Positions 28,701-36,507 of a stretch of DNA of 64,000 bases are shown here, in pieces. The translations under genes and the position numbers were made by a program. The stretch lies in NCBI RefSeq assembly GCF_012272855.1, contig NZ_JAAXCQ010000004.1, positions 62,001 to 126,000 on the forward strand, in the 5' to 3' direction. Under the pieces are notes generated by a model that was given only the letters and a program-made list of their open reading frames with translations, was not told where the DNA came from and did no database searches. Position 1 is the first letter of the stretch. Every line of letters starts with the position of its first letter. Source of the stretch: Arenibacter sp. 6A1 (lineage in GTDB: Bacteria; Bacteroidota; Bacteroidia; Flavobacteriales; Flavobacteriaceae).

Positions 28701-30102
28701 CGCCGTTTTATTAACGGCCTCTGCCGCAGCACTTGGTTTTTTACCAATGGCCATCTCTACCAATGTGGGGGCAGAAGTACAAAGACCCTTGGCGACGGTT
28801 GTAGTAGGGGGCCTTATCTCGGCCACTATTTTGACACTTGTAGTCCTGCCCATCTTATATGCCATATTTGAAAAGGACGACTTAAAAAGTAGCTGGACAA
28901 GGAAAATAAAAGGTCAAAAAATAGGGGCTACCGTAGTTCTTATTCTAATTTCCGGACTTTCCTTTGGACAGGAAAAAGCCTTGAGCTATGAAGAAATTCG
29001 CAGCATGGCTTTGGCCAATAATGCCGAACTAAAAGCGGCTCATTTACGGGCAGACGAATCCAAGGCCTTAATTGGCTCTGCCTTTAGCTTTGATAAAACG
29101 GAAGTCTACTACCAATACGACCAAAATAATATTGCCTTTAACAATGAGCCATTACGGATTTTTGGGATACAGCAAGACTTCCTTTTTCCCACCGTATATT
29201 TTGCAGAAAAGCGCGTCTACAAGGCTGCTTATCACTTAGAAAACAGCTATTATCGTATAAAAAGGCAGCTTTTGGAGCAACAAATAGCAACCGACTATCA
29301 GGAATTACAGTATGCCAGGCAAAAAGAAAATGCCTTAAAGGAATTAAACGATTTGTATACTAATTTTTCCCGATCGGCCCAACGTAAGTTCGAATTGGGA
29401 GAAAGTAATTATTTGGAAAAAATAACCGCTCAGGCAAAACAAAAAGAACTTCACTCTCAATACAAATCAGTACAGGAAGATGCTGAAATCGCTTTTTTAA
29501 ATTTGCAAAAAACCGTTCAGGCAGACAGCCTTTTTTCAGTAAAAACCGTCCCTTTAGAAAAACTTGTGGTCGCTACTAGTACTATCGAAGAGAATTTGGG
29601 GCTGGAGTATTATGAGCACAAGAAAAAATTGTACCGAGCAAAAAAAGGCTTGGAAGGCCAGCAGCTGCTCCCCGACCTAAGTTTTAATTATTTTCAGGGG
29701 ACCAATCCCTCCTTGGGCGATCATTTATATGGATTTCAGGTGGGGGTGAAAATCCCATTGTTTTTTAGCGGAAACGCCTCCAAAATAAAGGCTTCCAAAA
29801 TAGCAGAAAAAACTATCATGGCCGAAGCACAGGACTATCGCATACATTTACAAACAAAACAGCACATCCTTTTGGCTAAACTAAGGCAACATGAAGAAAA
29901 TCTTAGGTATTATGAATCCGAAGGTTTAATCTTAGGAGAAGAAATATTAAAAACGGCCACTTTAAGTTTTAAAAGTGGGGAAATAGACTTTTTCCAATAT
30001 ATCCAAAGTGTAGAAAACGCCTATGGTATTACCCTTTCTTATTTAGAAAGCCTTAAAGCCTATAACTTGACTGTTATTGCTATCAATTATTTATCTATTT
30101 AA
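25765..30102 (+). CDS. CzcA/CusA-type heavy-metal RND pump fused to a TolC-like channel
   Basis: 1445 residues. Residues 1-1040 are a complete HME-RND pump: helix 1 (IVFLGTLLIAGYGIFAL), and the helix-4 proton/metal signature D400...D406...E413 (AIDFGIIIDGAVIIVE) which is of the divalent-cation CzcA kind. The last pump helix ends near residue 1035. A second hydrophobic signal-like segment follows (GATVVLILISGLSFGQ, about 1052-1067), then a 380-residue TolC/CzcC-like part (YEEIRSMALANNAELKAAHLRADESKA; YQELQYARQKENALKEL; ISYLESLKAYN) of coiled-coil type. The fusion is read without any frameshift. Substrate probably Zn, Co, Cd or Cu/Ag, which cannot be settled here. The adaptor gene follows 10 bases later. 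Confidence 0.92.
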   Translation: MLSSIIHLSIKNKLIVFLGTLLIAGYGIFALSHIPIGAVPDITNNQVQVITTSQNLSTQDMEQFITYPVELEMANLPGVVEIRSISKFGLSVVTIVFEDEMGTYLPRQLIAEKIKSASEKIPHGFGTPEMGPITTGLGEIYQYILDTKPGYEDQYSVMDLRTIQDWIVKRQLSGIPGVVEVNTWGGYLKQYEVAIKTEKLTAMNISTADIFTALEKNNSVSGGGYIEKVNQAYFIRGEGLIGSLEDIKNIVVKTVDGIPVYIKDIASVGFGSATRFGAITGNGEGEKVLGQIMMLKDADSKKVIDAVHERVEEISKSLPEGVYINAFLERSELIGKTTYTIAENLILGCLIVIFVVVLLLGNWRSGLVVASVIPLCLLFALSLMYLFGVDANLMSLGAIDFGIIIDGAVIIVEYIAFQITAKSKELKSLSSADRQSLKNQITFKGASKMMNSAIFGQLIILIVFIPILSLSGVEGKMFKPMALTFSFALIGAMILCFTYVPAMAAIFIKPTELSSKNISVRLMAFFNNSYDPIIRWALKSKKLVLGIAMFLLAGSIYLFTTMGGEFVPTLDEGDFVIQPVLKTGTSLSATIDITTKIEKILLENFPEVKQVITRIGAAEVPTDPMSMEESDVIITLKSKKEWVSAETKDELADKFKEALSVLPGVEVEFTQPIEMRFNELITGVRADIAIKIFGEDLGILNDKANEVKKLIENVDGAADISVEKIAGLPQMNVKFLRAKIARYGLNIDDLNNIIAMGFSGTNLGSVFEGEKRFDLTLRLDQESRKDISNLKNLYVDLPSGGKIPLSELAEITYTTGAAKISRDDTKRRTVVGVNVRNRDLQSVVDDVQSILDKNLPLPVGYSIHYGGQFKNLQSAKDRLKIAVPIALTLIFILLYFAFKSVKEALIIYSAIPLSAVGGILLLWIRDMPFSISAGVGFIALFGIAVLNGIVLIEHFKELKQSGMKNIDELIVQGSKDRLRAVLLTASAAALGFLPMAISTNVGAEVQRPLATVVVGGLISATILTLVVLPILYAIFEKDDLKSSWTRKIKGQKIGATVVLILISGLSFGQEKALSYEEIRSMALANNAELKAAHLRADESKALIGSAFSFDKTEVYYQYDQNNIAFNNEPLRIFGIQQDFLFPTVYFAEKRVYKAAYHLENSYYRIKRQLLEQQIATDYQELQYARQKENALKELNDLYTNFSRSAQRKFELGESNYLEKITAQAKQKELHSQYKSVQEDAEIAFLNLQKTVQADSLFSVKTVPLEKLVVATSTIEENLGLEYYEHKKKLYRAKKGLEGQQLLPDLSFNYFQGTNPSLGDHLYGFQVGVKIPLFFSGNASKIKASKIAEKTIMAEAQDYRIHLQTKQHILLAKLRQHEENLRYYESEGLILGEEILKTATLSFKSGEIDFFQYIQSVENAYGITLSYLESLKAYNLTVIAINYLSI

Positions 30103-30112
30103 AAACATTTCT

Positions 30113-31264
30113 ATGAAACATATAGCATTCCTTTTTATAGCTTCACTCCTATTTCTGAATTTAACAGGCTGTGGTGATGCAAAAAACGACAAAGAAACCC
30201 AAGAAGACAATTCTACTGCCCTAAGCGGGGAACCGGTGGTAACGATTTCCAAAGAGCAGTTTAAAGAAGGAAAAATGACCTTGGGGTCCTTTAGTTCACA
30301 AAACATCCCTACCACTATTCAAGTCTCGGGAACCATTGATGTACCACCCCAAAACAAAGCGGTCATCAGTGCTTTTTCTGGAGGCTATATAAAAAACACT
30401 CCACTACTTATTGGCGATACGGTAAAAAAGGGGCAACTCTTGGTAACCTTAGAAAGCCCTGAGTTTATAGAAATGCAACAACAATATTTAGAAGCGGCAG
30501 AACAACTCAACTATCTTAAATCTGAATATGAGCGACAAAAAACCCTTTTTTCCGAGAAAATAAGTTCGGAAAAAAGCTTTTTAAAAGCCGAGAGCAACTA
30601 CAAAATTAATCTAGCCGTTTATAACGGATTGCGCAAGAGATTGCAAATGCTTCATATAGATCCCAAAAAAGTGGAAGCGGGGATATTAAACTCCCAGGTA
30701 TCCATTTTTGCCCCTATGAACGGTAGTATCACCAATATTTATATCAGTACAGGAATGCATGTTTCCCCCGCCGATAAAATTATGGAAATTGTGAATACAG
30801 ACCATATTCACTTAGAACTGTCCGTGTACGAAAAGGATATTATGAACATTAAAAAAGATCAAAAAATACAATTTAGAATTCCAGAAGCTACCAAGGACAT
30901 TTTCGAAGCCAAGGTGCATTTAGTAGGTACTGCAATAGATACGAAAACCCGTACGGTAAAAGTCCATGGACATTTGACAGATCAACAAGGCCATAATTTT
31001 TCCTTGGGCATGTTTGTAGAGGCCAGCATTATTACCGATTCTGACAAGCTTAGCGCCATACCCACCGATGCTATTATTAACAAGGAAAACAACCAATATG
31101 TATTCCGTTTAAGTTCCGAAACAGAGGAATCCTATTCCTTTGCCATTGAAAAAATAATCGTTGGAAAAAATTACAATGGCTATACCGAAGTTGTCGATAA
31201 AGGCGGAGTAAAAGAAGGGGAACAAATTCTGATACAAGGAGGATATCATCTATTAGAGGAATAA
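30113..31264 (+). CDS. Periplasmic adaptor (CusB/CzcB-type membrane fusion lipoprotein)
   Basis: 383 residues. Lipoprotein signal (LFIASLLFLNLTGCGD). Barrel-sandwich (lipoyl-like) halves: KAVISAFSGGYIKNTPLLIGDTVKKGQLLVTLESPEF (about 85-121) and VSIFAPMNGSITNIYISTGMHVSPADKIMEIVN (about 198-230), separated by a helical hairpin (QQQYLEAAEQLNYLKSEYERQKTLFSEK). Beta-barrel and membrane-proximal parts follow. It joins the RND pump to the channel. ATG at 30113 begins the lipoprotein signal and lies 10 bases after the pump stop; a TTG start 12 codons upstream would overlap the pump gene. Confidence 0.92.
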   Translation: MKHIAFLFIASLLFLNLTGCGDAKNDKETQEDNSTALSGEPVVTISKEQFKEGKMTLGSFSSQNIPTTIQVSGTIDVPPQNKAVISAFSGGYIKNTPLLIGDTVKKGQLLVTLESPEFIEMQQQYLEAAEQLNYLKSEYERQKTLFSEKISSEKSFLKAESNYKINLAVYNGLRKRLQMLHIDPKKVEAGILNSQVSIFAPMNGSITNIYISTGMHVSPADKIMEIVNTDHIHLELSVYEKDIMNIKKDQKIQFRIPEATKDIFEAKVHLVGTAIDTKTRTVKVHGHLTDQQGHNFSLGMFVEASIITDSDKLSAIPTDAIINKENNQYVFRLSSETEESYSFAIEKIIVGKNYNGYTEVVDKGGVKEGEQILIQGGYHLLEE

Positions 31265-31309
31265 TAATTCCAGACTAGGAACCTAGTCACAGTATTGCTG
31301 CTCTCATAA

Positions 31310-31340
31310 AAAATACCCAAAGTTCGACTTTGGGTATTTT
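31310..31340 (+). terminator. Strong intrinsic terminator of the metal-efflux operon
   Basis: AAAATACCCAAAGT and ACTTTGGGTATTTT form a perfect 14-bp stem with a 3-base loop, ending in a T-run. It can work in both directions and lies 46 bases after the adaptor stop. Confidence 0.9.
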
Positions 31341-31401
31341 CTTACAAGATGTGAAAATTAATGAGTATCTTAGTAACTCGACCCGCTAAAAGGGAGCTTT
31401 T

Positions 31402-31833
31402 ATGAAAGTCATTATTTTTTTTATCCTTCTACTTTTTCTTTCCTCTTGTCAAGACCATCCTTCCGAAGAAGAAGATATTGCGACCATTACTAATTTGTTC
31501 AACACCCAAAAAAAGGCATGGTCCAATAACGACTGGCAGGCCTATATGGACATCTATTCAAAATCTGACTCCCTCGTGTTTTTAAGTGGCTCCAAGGTTA
31601 TTTATGGATGGGATAAAACATTGGAAAACTATAAGAAAGCCTATCCTACCAAGGAAGACATGGGCACGCTTAACTTTAGCCTTTTCGAAATCTCTAAAAT
31701 TGACAAGGATACGTATTGGGTGATGGGGCAATATCATTTAAAACGGCGAAGCGGCAATACCGATGGAAATTTCATGGTCTTGTTTAAACGTATAGAAGGC
31801 GAATGGAAAATTATCGCCAACACTTCTTGTTAG
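31402..31833 (+). CDS. NTF2-like (DUF4440/SnoaL-type) lipoprotein
   Basis: 143 residues. Lipoprotein signal (FFILLLFLSSCQD). The mature part has the NTF2-like fold pattern: an N-terminal helix pair (IATITNLFNTQKKAWSNNDWQAYMDIYSKSDSLVFL), a GWDKTLENYKKAYPTKE segment, and C-terminal strands ending in GNFMVLFKRIEGEWKIIANTSC. Family members bind small hydrophobic ligands or act as enzymes; no catalytic role can be assigned. It is convergent with the epimerase gene, whose stop is only 10 bases away. Confidence 0.75.
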   Translation: MKVIIFFILLLFLSSCQDHPSEEEDIATITNLFNTQKKAWSNNDWQAYMDIYSKSDSLVFLSGSKVIYGWDKTLENYKKAYPTKEDMGTLNFSLFEISKIDKDTYWVMGQYHLKRRSGNTDGNFMVLFKRIEGEWKIIANTSC

Positions 31834-31843
31834 ACCACTGCTG

Positions 31844-32851
31844 CTACATTACCTGAAACCCATAAGCATAAGGGTCCTCATCGTCTATAATAATAGTATT
31901 GTACCCATACACCTTTGCCCACCCCCTAATACTAGGCACAATAGCCTTTATGCCTTCTAAGGAGGTCTCTTCCTCTACCCTGCCAATAAATTTAGACCCG
32001 ATATAACTTTCATGGATAAACTCCTCACCTAGTTGGAGCCTTCCTTTGGCGTACCACTGGGCCATTCTCGCCGATGTCCCCGTACCACAAGGAGAACGAT
32101 CGATGGCCTTATCTCCATAAAAAACAGCATTCCTTGCGGTAGCCTCTGGGGAAATGGTTTTTCCCGTCCATAAAATATGGCTCACACTATGAATGGTAGC
32201 GTCTAGTGGATGTATAAATTTCTCCGGGTATTTTTTATTTATTTTTTTCCTGATATCCTGACTGTACTGAATTAATTTACTGGCGGAAAAGTCTTGAATT
32301 CCCGTAAAATTCTTTTGGGGATCTATAATGGCATAAAAATTCCCCCCGTAGGAAACATCGAAAACCAAGCTTCCTAATTCGGAACAATCTACGGTCAGCT
32401 CTTGAGCCGCCAAATACGATTTCACATTGGTAAGTTGTACCCAATCAACCTTATTATTGGTCTGTTGGTATGTTATTTGAACCAATCCTGCCGGGGTTTC
32501 CATCTTTAATTTCCCGGGGTTTTTTGGCGAGAGCAAGCCTTCTTCAATGCCTATGGTAATAGCCCCAATGGTCCCATGGCCACACATCGGTAGGCAACCA
32601 CTGGTTTCCAGAAATAATATCCCAAAATCATTGGCCGGATTGCTGGGCGGGTACAATATACTTCCGCTCATCACATCGTGCCCACGAGGTTCAAACATTA
32701 ACCCTTTCCGTATCCAATCATACTCTTTTAGAAAATGCTGCCGTTTTTCACTCATAGTATTCCCATTAAGCATGGGGCCTCCCCCGGCAATAACCCTAAC
32801 CGGATTGCCACAGGTATGTGCATCGACGCAGAAAAATGTTTTTCTTGCCAT
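31844..32851 (-). CDS. Proline racemase family, probable 4-hydroxyproline 2-epimerase
   Basis: 335 residues, usual family length. Both catalytic cysteines are present: C90 in LPMCGHGTIGA and C255 in DRSPCGTGTSARMAQWYAKG. A Cys/Cys pair fits racemases or epimerases and excludes the dehydratase type (Cys/Thr). The N-terminal DAHTCGNPVRVIAGGGP is the usual family start. It would convert trans-4-hydroxy-L-proline to the cis-D form in the cytoplasm. The usual partners (D-hydroxyproline oxidase, deaminase, dehydrogenase) are not adjacent, so the gene stands alone; the M28 peptidase gene is divergent. Confidence 0.85.
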   Translation of the reverse strand: MARKTFFCVDAHTCGNPVRVIAGGGPMLNGNTMSEKRQHFLKEYDWIRKGLMFEPRGHDVMSGSILYPPSNPANDFGILFLETSGCLPMCGHGTIGAITIGIEEGLLSPKNPGKLKMETPAGLVQITYQQTNNKVDWVQLTNVKSYLAAQELTVDCSELGSLVFDVSYGGNFYAIIDPQKNFTGIQDFSASKLIQYSQDIRKKINKKYPEKFIHPLDATIHSVSHILWTGKTISPEATARNAVFYGDKAIDRSPCGTGTSARMAQWYAKGRLQLGEEFIHESYIGSKFIGRVEEETSLEGIKAIVPSIRGWAKVYGYNTIIIDDEDPYAYGFQVM

Positions 32852-33167
32852 TGATTTAAGAATTTAGGCGCTACTTAGCTGGTATACCACTAATTTAAGA
32901 AATTATAATAGGCCAAAGACTCTTATTGTTAAGGTTAAATTATTCTTAAATTCCTAAGCCAAAAGAGGGATTTATCTGTATAAATAAAACGAAATACTTA
33001 CAGTTAAAACACCTAGTTAGCTGACTATGTATAAAATAAAGAGGAAACGACGTTTTATAGGCATCCTTCCATACTACAGCAGTAAAGCTCCAACCATTTA
33101 ATTTTCAATTTGATTATATTAAATTTCCCTATTTTTGACATATTCTGAATTTTATAAAAAAAATTAA
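32852..33167. other. Divergent spacer, epimerase and peptidase genes
   Basis: About 315 AT-rich bases with no gene. It contains the predicted peptidase promoter listed next. Confidence 0.4.
33109..33137 (+). promoter_or_regulatory. Predicted Bacteroidota promoter for the M28 peptidase gene
   Basis: TTTG at 33109-33112, a 17-base spacer, and an exact -7 box TATTTTTG at 33130-33137. The start codon lies 30 bases downstream. Spacing fits the lower range of the known consensus. Confidence 0.5.
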
Positions 33168-34727
33168 ATGAAAAAATTATTGTTTGTTGCATTAGGCCTT
33201 TCCATGGCATGCAACTCTTCTCAAAAAACAGTGCTTACTCCTATTGAAGAAGCAAAACCAAATTTGGATCCAACTACCTATATGGAGACCATTACGGAAG
33301 AGGAGTTAAAAGAACACTTATATATTTATGCTTCGGACGAATTTGAAGGAAGGGACACTGGTAAACCAGGACACCAAAAAGCAGTAGAGTACCTTAGAGC
33401 AGCCTATCAGGACCTAGGTATTCCTGCCGCAAAATCGGATGGAGATTATTTTCAGTATGTTCCCTTAAGTATTGCGAAACTACCATTGGGCAATATTACT
33501 ATTAACGGTAAGACTTATACAAACGGTAATGAAATAGTAAGCTTTACACCGGCAGAAGGTACTTTTGACAATATTGTTTTTGTAAACAATGGTATTGAGG
33601 AAGACAACTATTCTGATTACGCTGGACTAAATGTAGAGGGAAAAATTGTCTTTATAAAAGGAGGAGAGCCCAAAAATGCCGACGGTACTTATGTTATTTC
33701 CGGTACTACAGAAAAATCTGTTTGGAGCAATCTATCCGAATCTTACGGGAAAAGAATTGAAATAGCCCAAAGCAAAGGAGCCCAGGGGGTATTTTATTAC
33801 GACCAAGATAACTATAGCCGTTTTCAAAATAGGTTCGAAAAAATTAAAAATAGTGCCCAAGACAGAATGGGCTTAAAAGACGATCAGAACAATAGCTTCG
33901 TTAATGTAGTTGTAGATGCTGCGGTGGCCAACAATATCCTTAAGAACATAGCAAAGGAAAACACCCCTAAGGTTATAAACGCTACTATAGCACTAAACTT
34001 GGAAAACAGCAATGAAGATGTACTTTCACAGAATGTTGCCGCTATTATTAAAGGTTCTGAAAAGCCAAATGAATATATAGTGATTTCTTCACATTTAGAT
34101 CATGTTGGTATCGAAGACGGCGAAATTTACAATGGTGCCGATGACGACGGTTCAGGAACAGTAGGGATGTTAGAAATAGCGGAAGCCTTTAAAAAAGCGG
34201 CCGATGAAGGAAACGGTCCTAAAAGGTCTATCGTATTTTTACATGTTACCGCAGAGGAAAAAGGCTTGTTGGGCTCTAAGTATTATACAGACCACGATCC
34301 TATCTTCCCGTTATCGGAAACGGTTGCCAATTTAAATATTGACATGATCGGTAGAATTGACCCAAAACGTTCGGGAGACAGAAACTATTTATACCTTATT
34401 GGCTCTGACAAATTGAGTACGGAACTACATGAATTGTCTGAAGAAGTAAATAAAAAATATACGAATATTGAGTTTGATTACACTTATAACGATGAAAACG
34501 ACCCAAACCGTTTTTACTACAGAAGTGATCATTACAATTTTGCCAAAAACAACATTCCAATTATTTTTTACTTTAACGGAACCCATGACGACTACCATCG
34601 TCCGGGAGATACTCCAGACAAGATCAACTATGATTTACTAGAAAACAGAAGTCGCTTGGTATTTCTAACGGCATGGGAAATCGCCAATAGAGCAAACCGT
34701 CTTATAGTAGACAAAGCGGCCAAGTAA
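33168..34727 (+). CDS. M28-family zinc aminopeptidase lipoprotein with PA domain
   Basis: 519 residues. Short lipoprotein signal (LLFVALGLSMACNSS). A protease-associated insert occupies about residues 95-275. The two-zinc site is complete: His in SSHLDHVG (about 307), Asp in NGADDDGSGT (about 325), Glu-Glu in VTAEEKGLLGS (about 361-362), Asp in NIDMIGR (about 391) and His in SDHYNFA (about 454). It probably cleaves peptides at the cell surface or in the periplasm. Transcribed alone from its own promoter, with a terminator after it. Confidence 0.9.
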   Translation: MKKLLFVALGLSMACNSSQKTVLTPIEEAKPNLDPTTYMETITEEELKEHLYIYASDEFEGRDTGKPGHQKAVEYLRAAYQDLGIPAAKSDGDYFQYVPLSIAKLPLGNITINGKTYTNGNEIVSFTPAEGTFDNIVFVNNGIEEDNYSDYAGLNVEGKIVFIKGGEPKNADGTYVISGTTEKSVWSNLSESYGKRIEIAQSKGAQGVFYYDQDNYSRFQNRFEKIKNSAQDRMGLKDDQNNSFVNVVVDAAVANNILKNIAKENTPKVINATIALNLENSNEDVLSQNVAAIIKGSEKPNEYIVISSHLDHVGIEDGEIYNGADDDGSGTVGMLEIAEAFKKAADEGNGPKRSIVFLHVTAEEKGLLGSKYYTDHDPIFPLSETVANLNIDMIGRIDPKRSGDRNYLYLIGSDKLSTELHELSEEVNKKYTNIEFDYTYNDENDPNRFYYRSDHYNFAKNNIPIIFYFNGTHDDYHRPGDTPDKINYDLLENRSRLVFLTAWEIANRANRLIVDKAAK

Positions 34728-34743
34728 TATATAATACCTCTTT

Positions 34744-34774
34744 AAAAGCCTTCATTTTCATGGAGGCTTTTTTT
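34744..34774 (+). terminator. Intrinsic terminator of the M28 peptidase gene
   Basis: AAAAGCCT and AGGCTTTT form the stem, with a run of seven T. It lies 17 bases after the stop codon. Confidence 0.85.
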
Positions 34775-34881
34775 ATTCCCCAAACTTTCCCCATGCCGCT
34801 TCCGAATCGCCTAAAATCGGTGTACTACAAAGATACTTGGTTATAGATGCATAGGCCTTTGGCGTATTCCTAGCATTCTAT

Positions 34882-34964
34882 TTTGGGCGTTCCCTCCTAT
34901 GTCGGGCGGGCCCTTGGCTATATCCCTCGCTGCACTTCGGGGATGCCGCCGCGGTCCCTAACAC
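34882..34964 (-). repeat. 83-bp intergenic repeat, copy B (diverged)
   Basis: Same length and ends as the other copies, inverted relative to A and C. It is the most diverged: the inner hairpin loses pairing (CGCGGCGG against CCGAAGTG) and the core has several substitutions, while GGAGGGAACGCCCAAA is intact. Confidence 0.85.
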
Positions 34965-35293
34965 AGCATAATGTAACAATGAATCAAGATAAAAATGTAC
35001 CAAATAGGGATGATCTAATTTGAAGAATTGATAATGAGCAGATCATTAATCTTGCAAACGCCTGTCCTGTTTAAGTAAAATCATCACTCAAAGCTTTGGT
35101 GCAGCCCCAAGTTAATCAGATATAATTCCGCGCCTCCCTGGACCTCATCATATCAAGGTGAAGATTTGGCATAAGAAAGAAATGTAACTATTGATGAAGC
35201 TACCAATTAAAGGGTCCTCTACTTTGTAGCTATTGCAAGAGATTCCTTTGTTTTTTTAATGATGTTACACTTAATTTCCCTTATCCCCAGGTC

Positions 35294-36424
35294 TTATATA
35301 GTAAGTTTTAATATTCCAGAAGTCCTTACTCCAGGTCTTATTTCGCCCACTGGCAAGTAAATTTCATCTTCCCACACCAGGGCATTGGTCACTATTTGCG
35401 GCAACATAGGCAAGCTTCCTACCTTAGTCCATTGATCATTTTTTGTGTCATACGACCAAAGAATTCTAGAAAAGGAAGTTTCCCGTAACAAAGCCATACT
35501 TTCTTTTTGCAAGGCCTCTTCTTTTTCCAGAAGTCCTTTCTGCGGATAGGTTTGGGACGCTTTAATCTCCTTCATTTCTAGCTCTAATGCTTGCCTTTTA
35601 GCCAAGTGTTGTTGTTCTCCTCCTGCGCCACCAAAAACAAGAATTTTCCCATCATCCACGGCTAGTACAGGAGCTGCTGCTATAAATCCACCCTCTAAAC
35701 CAGGAGTATTATTGGTAGGCACATCCTTCCTTTTCGTCCATTTTTTGGCTTGTATATTATATTCATGGACATCAGAAAGCATTACGGTACTAGGAGTAGC
35801 GTCTTTCTGAAACGACGCACCGCTCATAACATACAAACAATCATCTGTACCATTGTTTTGGCCAATAACAACGGCTTGGGTCCTACCAATTCCAGGGAAT
35901 TGTCCAAGAGGCTCCCATTGTTGCTTGGTTGTATCTACGGACAAGTCTAATGCAAATATATTATTGCCAGCATTCCCCCCAATTTCTTGTTGTCCGCCAA
36001 CCACATAAACAACATCTTTGATGACACAGGCCGACATATTGCATAATGGCACTGGCAGGGCAGGCATTTCGGCTACCAAAATGTTTTTATGCTCACGGTC
36101 CCAAGAAAGGCGAAACACCTCCTTAAAGACCTCTTTTCCATTATCGCCACCTATACAAACAATTCCATTGTCGGTAGATACAGAAACCCCGTAGCCTATA
36201 GGCCGCGGTAGTCTTACAGCTATATTTTGTACCCAATGATAGCCATTATCATCGCTTTGAAGCGCATAAATAGTATCGTACCATACTTTTTTTCCACCTT
36301 CCCATAAATCCTTGTCGGGAAAATTAGCTCCGCCAGCGATGATCATGAGTCCGTTATGTATTCCGCTAAAACAACCGTTCAATCCTTTTTCAACAGGAAT
36401 ATTGGCAACTGTAGTCCCCACCAT
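35294..36424 (-). CDS. nanM: Cyclically permuted sialic acid mutarotase (NanM/YjhT-like), no signal peptide
   Basis: 376 residues of kelch-type six-bladed propeller. Repeats are visible (MIIAGGANFPDKDLWEGGKKVWYDTIYAL; GIVCIGGDNGKEVF; VVYVVGGQQEIGGNAGNNIFALDL; KILVFGGAGGEQQ; ALVWEDEIYLPVGEIRPGVRTSGI). Known family role: interconverting alpha and beta anomers of N-acetylneuraminate. No signal peptide is present and an in-frame stop lies five codons before ATG 36424, so this copy is probably cytoplasmic, unlike E. coli NanM. It lies 83 bases after the symporter fusion gene and is related to that protein's N-terminal half. Confidence 0.82.
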   Translation of the reverse strand: MVGTTVANIPVEKGLNGCFSGIHNGLMIIAGGANFPDKDLWEGGKKVWYDTIYALQSDDNGYHWVQNIAVRLPRPIGYGVSVSTDNGIVCIGGDNGKEVFKEVFRLSWDREHKNILVAEMPALPVPLCNMSACVIKDVVYVVGGQQEIGGNAGNNIFALDLSVDTTKQQWEPLGQFPGIGRTQAVVIGQNNGTDDCLYVMSGASFQKDATPSTVMLSDVHEYNIQAKKWTKRKDVPTNNTPGLEGGFIAAAPVLAVDDGKILVFGGAGGEQQHLAKRQALELEMKEIKASQTYPQKGLLEKEEALQKESMALLRETSFSRILWSYDTKNDQWTKVGSLPMLPQIVTNALVWEDEIYLPVGEIRPGVRTSGILKLTI

Positions 36425-36507
36425 AAGTCCATTATTTTATGATTACTATTAAATAATTTAATTCAGACGAAACGGAATACATAACGCACTATTCTATAAC
36501 AGCAATA

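Larger units (their letters stand above)
34728..35293. other. Spacer with terminator and repeat copy B
   Basis: About 565 bases between the convergent peptidase and mutarotase genes. It holds the peptidase terminator (34744-34774) and repeat copy B (34882-34964). From 34965 to 35293 I see no gene; no obvious terminator for the mutarotase gene is present. Confidence 0.45.
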
